DNA from: DASZGI01 sp035938995
GTDB taxonomy: Bacteria; Actinomycetota; Actinomycetes; Streptomycetales; Catenulisporaceae
Length of the DNA stretch: 64,000 nucleotides
Direction of reading: 5' to 3'
Assembly: GCF_035938995.1 (NCBI RefSeq)
Contig: NZ_DASZGI010000139.1
Coordinates: forward strand, 11,654 to 75,653
Part shown: in pieces, positions 57,961 through 64,000 of the stretch
Numbering within the stretch: position 1 is the stretch's first letter
How the letters are laid out: each line of letters opens with the position of its first letter
Translations under genes and position numbers: made by a program
The notes under the pieces: model-generated
What the model saw: the letters and a program-made list of their open reading frames with translations, nothing else
What the model was told of the DNA's origin: nothing
Database searches by the model: none

Positions 57961-58620
57961 ATGACTGATCACGAGGCCGAAATCGTTTCGGGCGCCGTAG
58001 TCGACGACAGAGCCTCGGTCGGCCGCGGGACGATCGTGTGGCCGCAGGCAGTCGTACGCGAAGATGCCGTCGTGGGCCGGGAGTGCATCATCGGCCGCGG
58101 TGCGTACATCGGCCCAGGGGTCCGGATCGGCGACCGCGTGAAGGTGCAGAACTACGCCTTGGTGTACGAGCCCGCACGTCTGGACGACGGCGCGTTCGTG
58201 GGCCCGGCCGTGGTCTTCACCAACGACACGTATCCACGTTCTGTCACGCCCGACGGCAAGCTCAAGCGCGGCGAGGACTGGGACGCGGTCGGCGTGACGC
58301 TGCTGGAGGGCGCATCGATCGGCGCACGCGCGGTCTGCGTCGCGCCGGTCATCATCGGCCGGTGGGCCATGGTCGCCGCCGGCGCGGTGGTCAACCGGGA
58401 CGTGCCCGACTTCGCTCTGGTCGCCGGGGTTCCGGCGCGCTGGATCCGGTGGGTCGGGCGGGCCGGGATGCCGCTGGCGGACGACGGCGGCGGCCATTTC
58501 CGCTGTCTGACCACCGGCGCCCGGTACATCGAGCGCGGCGGTCTGCTGACCGAGGCGGACGAAACCTGGCGCGGCGGACCCGGCGCGGGGAGCGCGCCGC
58601 GGTCCCATGATCGCCACTGA
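57961..58620 (+). CDS. Hexapeptide N-acyltransferase (WbpD/FdtC/QdtC-like)
   Basis: A 219-residue left-handed beta-helix acyltransferase. Repeats run from about residue 10 to 150 (SVGRGTIVWPQAVV, CIIGRGAYIGPGVRIGDRV, ASIGARAVCVAPVIIGRW). The NYALVYEPARLDDGAFVG and FTNDTYPRS stretches mark the group acting on 3-amino sugar nucleotides, and VAAGAVVNRDVPDFALVAGV closes the helix. It probably acylates the amine made by the second aminotransferase. It ends with a Cys-bearing tail. The next gene overlaps it by 14 bp. Confidence 0.88.
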   Translation: MTDHEAEIVSGAVVDDRASVGRGTIVWPQAVVREDAVVGRECIIGRGAYIGPGVRIGDRVKVQNYALVYEPARLDDGAFVGPAVVFTNDTYPRSVTPDGKLKRGEDWDAVGVTLLEGASIGARAVCVAPVIIGRWAMVAAGAVVNRDVPDFALVAGVPARWIRWVGRAGMPLADDGGGHFRCLTTGARYIERGGLLTEADETWRGGPGAGSAPRSHDRH

Positions 58621-59752
58621 GGGCGGCCGGTCCGGTCCGGCGCCGACAGCGGTCATCGTCGTGCTCGACCTGCCGGTCCCCGACGACCACCGGGTGTGGG
58701 CGCAGGCCGAGGTGCTTCGAGACGACGGCGTCGCGGTGACGGTCGTGTGTCCAGCGTGCCCGGACAGGCCGGGCGGCCGCACCACCATCGACGGCATCAA
58801 CGTGGTCTACATCCACGCCAACAACCCCGCACGCGCGTCGGCGAAGGCTGCGAAACGTGCACTGCGCCTCACCAACAGTCCGCGCATGGTGCAAGCCTGC
58901 AATCCTCCGGACCTGTTGGCCGGGCTGCTGCGCTGGGCGCGCAGGCAAGGATGCACCTCCGTCTACGACCAACACGAAGTGACGCCGGCCCTCGCCAGGG
59001 CTCGCTTCGGGCGTTGGCTCTCCGGATACCGCGAACTGCGCACGATCCGGGCCGCCGACGTGGTGATCACGCCGAGCCAGGAGCAGGTCGACCGGTTGCG
59101 CGCGCGGTACGGCCGGGAAGCGATCCTGGTGCGCACCGCGGAGGTCGACGACAGCGCCAATCCCGCCGAGCGCAACGGCAGTGCGGCAGGCAAGACAATA
59201 CTCGGATACCTGGGCCGGATCGGCGAGCACGACGGCCTCGACGAGTTGATCGACGCCGTGTGCGAACTGCGCTGCCGCGGCGCTCGTGGCTTCCGGCTGG
59301 AAATCGCCGGGGACGGACCGGCGCTGGCCGCGGTGCGGCGCCAAGCGGACCGCCTCAACGTCAGCGACCTGGTCGCCTTCCACGGTTGGCTCGACCCGCC
59401 GGGCGTGAGCAGCTTCCTCGAGCGGATCGACGCGATGGTCGTGCCGGACCCAGACCTCGAATACAACCACTACTGCGCGATGAACAAGGTCACTTACGCG
59501 ATGGCACGGGGGCTGCCGGTAGTGCTGCGGCCGCTGCGCGAGAACGCCCGGCTCGTCGGCGATTCCCCGTTCCTCGCCGCGGACCTGTCCCCCGGCGCTT
59601 TCGCGGACGCCCTCGACGCGTTGCTCCTCGCCTCTCCGGGCGAGCGCTCCGCCGCAGGAGAATGCGGCCGCAAGCGCTACGAGCGCGAATTCGCCTGGGA
59701 CATCAACGGTCCGCGCTATCTGGTCTCTGTCTCACCCGGGTTGCGCGCTTAG
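58607..59752 (+). CDS. Family 4 glycosyltransferase (paralogue of 6846-8087)
   Basis: A 381-residue GT-B enzyme. It shares a long series of motifs with the protein at 6846: VLDLPVPDDHRVWAQAEVL, ACNPPDLLAGLLRWARR, LGYLGRIGEHDGL, EIAGDGPAL, and DPDLEYNHYCAMNKVTYAM with RPLRENARLV. These replace the usual EX7E loop. Such closeness in both glycan loci suggests that the two chains share a linkage. ATG at 58607 overlaps the acyltransferase by 14 bp. Its stop overlaps the convergent monooxygenase stop within TTAG (59749-59752). Confidence 0.88.
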   Translation: MIATEGGRSGPAPTAVIVVLDLPVPDDHRVWAQAEVLRDDGVAVTVVCPACPDRPGGRTTIDGINVVYIHANNPARASAKAAKRALRLTNSPRMVQACNPPDLLAGLLRWARRQGCTSVYDQHEVTPALARARFGRWLSGYRELRTIRAADVVITPSQEQVDRLRARYGREAILVRTAEVDDSANPAERNGSAAGKTILGYLGRIGEHDGLDELIDAVCELRCRGARGFRLEIAGDGPALAAVRRQADRLNVSDLVAFHGWLDPPGVSSFLERIDAMVVPDPDLEYNHYCAMNKVTYAMARGLPVVLRPLRENARLVGDSPFLAADLSPGAFADALDALLLASPGERSAAGECGRKRYEREFAWDINGPRYLVSVSPGLRA

Positions 59753-60831
59753 GCCGCGACGGGGACTCGCTCCGCCGCAGAAAGCAGCCGACGAATCTCA
59801 CGCACCGCCTCGCGTCCGGCGCGGTTGGCGCCGACCGTGCTCGCCGAGGGGCCGTATCCGACGAGGTGCAGCCGTGGTTCGGGCACGACGCGCGTGCCGT
59901 CCATGACGATGCCGCCGCCTGGGGCGCGAAGGTGCAGCGGGGCGAGGTGGTCGAGCGCGGCACGCCAGCCGGTGCACCAGAGAATGACGTCAGCGGCGAC
60001 GAACCGCCCGTCTGCCCACACGACGCCGTCCGGGGTGATGCGGTCGAACATGGGCTGCCGGTCGAGGATTCCGCGCGAGATGGCGGCCCGGATCGCCGGC
60101 GTGATCGGCAAGCCGGTGACGCTGACGACGCTGCGCGGGGGCAGTCCTTCGCGCACCCGCCGGTCCACCGCCGCGACGACTTCGCGGCCGTATTCGCGGG
60201 TGAACGGCACGTCGCGGAATTCCGGAGGCCGACGGGTGACCCATATGGTCGAGGCCCCCGCCGCATTCAGCTCGCCGAGCAGCTGCACCGCGGTGATTCC
60301 GCCGCCGACCACGACGACCCGCTTGCCTGCGAACTCGTCCGCGCCAGGGTACTCGACCGCGTGCAGCTGACGGCCGCGGAAGGTCTCGCGCCCCGGGTAG
60401 TACGGCAGGAAGGGCCGGGTCCAGGTTCCGGTCGCGTTGATGACGGCGTGCGCGGCCCACGTCCCGGCGTCGCTCTCGACGAGCAGGCGGTCGTCCGGGC
60501 CGTTGCGCACGGCGCGGACCGCGACCGGCCGCTGCACCGGCAGGTCGAATTCCTTCTCGAAGGCGGCGAAGTAGCGCGGCACTGCGACGGCCGCCTCCTC
60601 GTCCGGGGAGGGCGGGTCGAAGGCCATCCCGGGCAGGTCGAAGATGCCGTTCACGGTGGCCATGCGCAAGGTGGGCCAGCGGTGCTGCCACGCCCCGCCC
60701 GGCGCCGGGTTCGCGTCGAGGACCACGTAGCCCGCGCCCGGCTCGAAGCCGGCCCGGCGCAGGAAGTAGGCACTCGACAGGCCCGCCTGCCCCGCGCCGA
60801 TCACCGCGACGTCCACCTTCTGGTTGTTCAC
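59749..60831 (-). CDS. FAD/NAD(P)-dependent monooxygenase (class B flavin type)
   Basis: A 360-residue flavoprotein. VAVIGAGQAGLSSAYFL binds FAD, VVVVGGGITAVQLLGEL binds NAD(P)H, and ATGTW closes the FAD site. HRWPTLRMATVNGIFDLPG resembles the substrate-gating region of small flavin monooxygenases (YpdA/CzcO type). The exact BVMO or FMO fingerprint was not found. The GTG start at 60831 lies inside an inverted repeat that could act as an operator. No pathway partner is evident. Confidence 0.85.
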   Translation of the reverse strand: MNNQKVDVAVIGAGQAGLSSAYFLRRAGFEPGAGYVVLDANPAPGGAWQHRWPTLRMATVNGIFDLPGMAFDPPSPDEEAAVAVPRYFAAFEKEFDLPVQRPVAVRAVRNGPDDRLLVESDAGTWAAHAVINATGTWTRPFLPYYPGRETFRGRQLHAVEYPGADEFAGKRVVVVGGGITAVQLLGELNAAGASTIWVTRRPPEFRDVPFTREYGREVVAAVDRRVREGLPPRSVVSVTGLPITPAIRAAISRGILDRQPMFDRITPDGVVWADGRFVAADVILWCTGWRAALDHLAPLHLRAPGGGIVMDGTRVVPEPRLHLVGYGPSASTVGANRAGREAVREIRRLLSAAERVPVAA

Positions 60832-60845
60832 GTTGCGTTGAACAA
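60824..60845. promoter_or_regulatory. Inverted repeat overlapping the monooxygenase start
   Basis: TTGTTCA (60824-60830) and TGAACAA (60839-60845) are perfect reverse complements eight bases apart. The left arm covers the first codons of the monooxygenase gene. A regulator bound here would block both transcription and translation start. Confidence 0.4.
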
Positions 60846-60886
60846 GTCGGCGCCGCGCAGTCTTCCGCGCCCCACTGCTATATCCG

Positions 60887-62083
60887 CTACATCCGAGCAG
60901 CGCGACTCTCTAGATACCGCCGTTCTGGGGTACTGGTCGTGCGCCTGGCGGCCGTGAGGTACGCCTCGCGGGCAGCCGCCGAGTCCCCCGCCATCTCAAG
61001 CAGGTGTGCACGCACCGCGTCGAGCCGGTGGTGGCTGGCCAGCCGCTCGTCGCCGTCCAGGGTCGCCAGCAGGTCGAGCCCGGCCTTCGGACCGTCTGCC
61101 ATGCCCACGGCGACGGCCCGGTTGAGGGTGACCATCGGGCCCGGCGCGAACGCATCCAGCAGCCGATACAGCTCCGCGATCTGCCGCCAGTCGGTGTCCT
61201 CGGCTCGCTCCGCCTCAGCATGAAGCGCCGCGATCGCGGCTTGGAGCTGGTAGGGGCCGAGCGGCGCACGCGCCAGCGCCGCAGTGATCAGGGCGACACC
61301 CTCCTGGATCGAGCGCCGATCCCAGCGGCTGCGGTCCTGCTCGGCGAGCGGCACCAGACCGCCGTCGGGTCCGGTGCGCGCCCGGCTGCGGGCGTCCGTC
61401 AGCAGCATCAGCGCGAGCAGGCCGACCACTTCGCCGTCGTCGGGCAGCAGCCGGAGCACCTCGCGGGCCAGCCGGATCGCCTCGCCGGTCAGCTCGCCCC
61501 GGCGCAGATCCGCGCCGGACGTCGCCGTGTAGCCCTCGTTGAATATCAGATATAAGACGTGGAGGACCGCGCCGATCCGCTCCACACCGACGTCGAAGCC
61601 GCCACCCGCCGCCTTGATCCGCTGCTTCGCCCGGCTGATCCGCTGGGCCATCGTCGTCTCGGGGACCAGAAAGGCGCTCGCGATCTGCGCAGTCGTCAGG
61701 CCGCCGACCGCCCGCAGCGTCAGCGCGATCTGCGACGGCGGGGTGAGCGCCGGATGGCAGCAGAGGAACAGCAGCATCAGCGTGTCGTCCTGCTGCGACA
61801 CGTGAGCCGGGACGCGCGGCTCCGCAGCGGCCGCCGCCTCCTCGCGCCGCCGCCGGGACTCCTCGCTGCGCAGCTGGTCGGTCAGCCGCCGGGACGCCAC
61901 CGTGATCAGCCAGCCGCGGGGGTTCTCCGGCACGCCCTGCTCCGGCCACTGGACCGCGGCTGCCAGCAGCGCCTCCTGTACCGCGTCCTCGCAGGCGTCG
62001 AAGTGCCCGTAGCGGCGCACGAGCGCGCCGAGGACCTGCGGCGCCTGGGCGCGCAGCAGGTCCTCGGTCGGCCCGCCGGTCAC
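60887..62083 (-). CDS. ECF42-type sigma factor with C-terminal TPR-like extension
   Basis: A 398-residue sigma factor. Region 2 is in DACEDAVQEALLAAAVQWP and PRGWLITVASRRLTD. Region 4 is in LTTAQIASAFLVPETTMAQR followed by SRAKQRIK. A C-terminal extension of about 200 residues (IFNEGYTATSGADLRR, EVVGLLALMLLTDARSRAR, LNRAVAVGMADG) is the TPR-like SnoaL-free extension typical of ECF42. These factors work without a classical anti-sigma and are encoded with DGPF (YCII-like) proteins, as here. GTG at 62083 overlaps the DGPF stop by 4 bp. Confidence 0.9.
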   Translation of the reverse strand: MTGGPTEDLLRAQAPQVLGALVRRYGHFDACEDAVQEALLAAAVQWPEQGVPENPRGWLITVASRRLTDQLRSEESRRRREEAAAAAEPRVPAHVSQQDDTLMLLFLCCHPALTPPSQIALTLRAVGGLTTAQIASAFLVPETTMAQRISRAKQRIKAAGGGFDVGVERIGAVLHVLYLIFNEGYTATSGADLRRGELTGEAIRLAREVLRLLPDDGEVVGLLALMLLTDARSRARTGPDGGLVPLAEQDRSRWDRRSIQEGVALITAALARAPLGPYQLQAAIAALHAEAERAEDTDWRQIAELYRLLDAFAPGPMVTLNRAVAVGMADGPKAGLDLLATLDGDERLASHHRLDAVRAHLLEMAGDSAAAREAYLTAARRTTSTPERRYLESRAARM

Positions 62084-62442
62084 ATCTCCTCGCCGCCGCC
62101 GCCCATCACCGCGCGGACCTCCATGGCCCAGTGGCGGGCGTCCGGCCAGCGGGCGGCGATGTCGATCGCCCGCTGCTCGGTCTCGCAGTCCACGGTGAGG
62201 TATCCGGCCAGGTGCTCCTTCGCCTCGATGAACGGGCCGTCGGTCACCGCGGGAACGCCGCCGCGCAGCTTGACGGTCTTCGCCGCCGAAACGTGCGCCA
62301 GGCCCTCGCCGCCGACCCACTCGCCGGATTCCTGCAACTCCTGCATCAGGTCTCCGGCCTCGTTCATGATCTTGGTGCGCTCCTCGTCCGGCAGCGCCTC
62401 CCAGGCCTGGGTGTTCTGGTAGATGAGCAGCATGTACTTCAT
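62080..62442 (-). CDS. DGPF/YCII-family protein, partner of ECF42
   Basis: A 120-residue protein with the family pattern: MKYMLLIYQNTQAWEAL at the start, the signature TDGPF in VPAVTDGPFIEAKEHLAGY, and a final Glu/Met-rich tail. The fold is a small ferredoxin-like dimer. Genes of this type almost always accompany ECF42 sigma factors and are their main known targets. ATG at 62442 has GGAGCGAC upstream. The gene overlaps the sigma factor by 4 bp. Confidence 0.92.
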   Translation of the reverse strand: MKYMLLIYQNTQAWEALPDEERTKIMNEAGDLMQELQESGEWVGGEGLAHVSAAKTVKLRGGVPAVTDGPFIEAKEHLAGYLTVDCETEQRAIDIAARWPDARHWAMEVRAVMGGGGEEM

Positions 62443-62452
62443 GTCGTCGCTC

Positions 62453-62512
62453 CTCGGCTCCTATGTCGCGACCGGGGCCGGTCGCCTTATTCACTCACAG
62501 GTCGGAGCCGAG
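62453..62512. terminator. Nested inverted repeats downstream of the beta-helix gene
   Basis: CTCGGCTCC (62453-62461) pairs with GGAGCCGAG (62504-62512). Inside, GCGACCGG and CCGGTCGC (62468-62485) form a perfect 8-bp hairpin with a two-base gap. On the minus strand it follows the beta-helix gene and precedes the DGPF start by about 10 bases, so it may terminate the former or control the latter. Confidence 0.5.
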
Positions 62513-62539
62513 GGCGCGTTCTCTACATCGGCTGGATTC

Positions 62540-64000
62540 TCACGAGCCGGGCGTCCAGGAGAGGATCGAGGTGTACGGGGGCTGGATGCCCGCGTTGGAG
62601 ACGATCGACGCGGGGATCTGGCTGGGGCTGGTGATGTTGGTGTTGTTCTTGATCAGCACGGCCTTGGCGTTGTAGGGAGCCGGGCCGTTGGTCCAGTAGT
62701 TGCCCTCGATGTCGAGCGGGTCATACGTGCCGTTGTTGAGCGTGTAGTTGGTGTGCTTGCTGCCCCACACGTCCGCGGCGATGTTGTACTCGGCGTTCCC
62801 GGTGACGGTGATGTAGGAGGAGCCGTTGTCGGTGTAGATGCCGTGGCCCTTCGAGCTGACCTGGTCGTGGATCAGGTTGCCGGTGACGTGCTCGCCGCTG
62901 CTCAAGGAGCTGCCGGTGATGCCGTTGGTGTAGATCGCGCCGCCGTCGCCGAGGAACGACATGTGATCGAAGATCAGGTTGTCGGAGAAGAGGTTGCCGT
63001 GCGAGGCGTTGGGCTCGGCGGGCAGCTTGACCTTGTCCGGCCACCCGCCCCAGCCGACCGAGATGCCGGTGTAGGGCACGTGGTCGATCTGATTGTTGCG
63101 GAAGGTGGAGTTCTGCACGTAGCCGACGTCGATCGCGACGCCGCCGTGGTACTCGTCTGACGTGTTGTAGAAGTGGCTGTCGTGGATCGTGACGCCGGTC
63201 GTCGCCTCCGCGGCGCTCGGCTCGTTAATGTCCACGCCGCCGATGTCAAGGCCGTTGCCGGAGATGTCGGTGAACACGCAGCCGGCGACCGTCGCGTTCT
63301 GCGTTCCGTCGCCCAGGTCCAGGCCGGCGCCGCCGAGGTGGACGAAGTAGTCGCCGGTGAACGCGACGCCCTGGTCGTAACTCAACGAGACATTCGCGGC
63401 CATCTTGGTCCAGTTGCCGTAGGGGCAGGTGCCGCCCTTGACGAAGGAGCACAGGCCCTGCGTCGCGTAGCCCGACGTCCCGGTGATCGTGTACGTGGCC
63501 TGGATCTCGGAGAAGCCGGTGCCGGTGTCGGCGGTCGTCTCGGTCGCGTATTCGTACTCGATGCCCTGGAAGCTGAGGTCGTGCACGGGCGCGGTCGGGG
63601 TCCCATTCGCCGAGAACAGCGTCGTCAGAACCGGCACCTCGACGTCGGCGGTGCTCAGGTTCTCGCCGGAGCGCGGGATGTAGTAGAGGGTGCGCTTCGC
63701 GGTGTCGAGGTACCACTGGCCGGGCTTGGTGAGCAGTTCGTAGGCGTTCTCGACGGAGGTGGGCGCCTCGGTGATGGACTGGCGTCCGACGAGTTCGTAG
63801 GTGCGGCCGGAGCCGTCGGTGCGCAGAACCCGCTTGGTCGAGTTGTTCCAGCAGGGCTGCGCCATGGTGATGGTCGTGGACGTGATGGACGCGACCGGGC
63901 AGCGCGGCTCGGTCCAGGCGCCGAGGCCACCGGTGTATACGAACTCGATGTGGCTCGGGTTGCGCCAGGTCGCCATCGGGTCGCCGGCGGCCGTCGTGTA
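62540..64000 (-). CDS. Right-handed parallel beta-helix protein (N-terminus outside window)
   Basis: The frame is open to the right edge, so only the C-terminal 486 or so residues are seen. Repeated coils with Asn/Ser/Thr-rich turns run through most of it (for example GVTIHDSHFYNTSDEY, NSTFRNNQIDHVPYTGISVG, HVTGNLIHDQVSSKGHGIYT and YITVTGNAEYNIAADVWG). This is the pattern of pectate-lyase-like or glycosidase beta-helix proteins. The low charge, high Asn/Thr/Tyr content and lack of basic patches suit an exported enzyme acting on a polysaccharide. An ATG at 63976 is an internal Met, not a likely start. The substrate cannot be stated. Confidence 0.8.
   Translation of the reverse strand, partial: YTTAAGDPMATWRNPSHIEFVYTGGLGAWTEPRCPVASITSTTITMAQPCWNNSTKRVLRTDGSGRTYELVGRQSITEAPTSVENAYELLTKPGQWYLDTAKRTLYYIPRSGENLSTADVEVPVLTTLFSANGTPTAPVHDLSFQGIEYEYATETTADTGTGFSEIQATYTITGTSGYATQGLCSFVKGGTCPYGNWTKMAANVSLSYDQGVAFTGDYFVHLGGAGLDLGDGTQNATVAGCVFTDISGNGLDIGGVDINEPSAAEATTGVTIHDSHFYNTSDEYHGGVAIDVGYVQNSTFRNNQIDHVPYTGISVGWGGWPDKVKLPAEPNASHGNLFSDNLIFDHMSFLGDGGAIYTNGITGSSLSSGEHVTGNLIHDQVSSKGHGIYTDNGSSYITVTGNAEYNIAADVWGSKHTNYTLNNGTYDPLDIEGNYWTNGPAPYNAKAVLIKNNTNITSPSQIPASIVSNAGIQPPYTSILSWTPGS

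Overview
The window is very GC-rich DNA with strong GC preference at third codon positions, frequent GTG starts and dense ATGA/GTGA/TGATG overlaps between genes. This points to an actinomycete (Actinomycetota), probably filamentous; crotonyl-CoA reductase, a Pks13-like polyketide synthase, an ECF42/DGPF pair and a sacsin-type ATPase all fit. I cannot name the genus. No tRNA, rRNA, CRISPR array, insertion sequence or phage gene was seen.

Layout. (1) About 0-20 kb is a surface-glycan region. A three-gene leftward operon (5968 to 1217) encodes a Wzz-like protein, a single-chain Wzy-Wzx fusion and a GT2. A rightward pair (6184-8087) encodes a second Wzz-like protein and a GT4. A secreted glycoside hydrolase follows, then an eight-gene rightward operon (10051-20019) with a GT2, a CelD-type acetyltransferase, three GT4 enzymes, a GT-C-like membrane protein, a membrane protein of unknown function and a flippase. 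(2) 20-26 kb holds a small zinc-ribbon protein, a flavin monooxygenase, a two-component system, a DPM1-type polyprenol-phosphate glycosyltransferase and a zinc alcohol dehydrogenase. (3) 26-35 kb is a lipid locus on the minus strand: fatty-acyl-AMP ligase, PKS (ACP-KS-AT-ACP-degenerate ACP-TE), secreted Ag85-like esterase and crotonyl-CoA carboxylase/reductase. It resembles the mycolate-condensing fadD32-pks13 locus. Just downstream lies a promoter, a 12-codon leader ORF with an exceptional ribosome binding site, and two predicted three-way-junction RNAs. (4) 35-43 kb holds a FUSC-family protein, a sacsin-like ATPase, a frameshifted PhzF-family gene and methionine aminopeptidase. (5) 43-46 kb is a divergent pair: an ECF sigma factor fused to a zinc anti-sigma-like motif, a membrane helix and an extracytoplasmic GH128 domain, facing a membrane-anchored thaumatin-like protein across a near-perfect inverted repeat. 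(6) 46-60 kb starts with a cysteine-dioxygenase-like protein, a decayed GT87 gene and a MarR fragment. A second glycan locus follows (49935-59752): initiating sugar-phosphate transferase, Gfo/Idh dehydrogenase, SDR epimerase, two DegT aminotransferases, NeuD-like and WbpD-like acyltransferases, a methyltransferase, a PASTA protein and a GT4 paralogous to the one at 6846. (7) 60-64 kb holds an FAD monooxygenase, the ECF42/DGPF pair and the C-terminal part of a secreted beta-helix protein.

The two glycan regions together provide initiation, amino-sugar synthesis, chain assembly, flipping, polymerisation and length control for a decorated exopolysaccharide. The best candidates for something undescribed are the sigma-GH128/thaumatin pair, the Pks13-like locus with its own crotonyl-CoA reductase, the Wzy-Wzx fusion, and the structured RNA at 26.1-26.4 kb.
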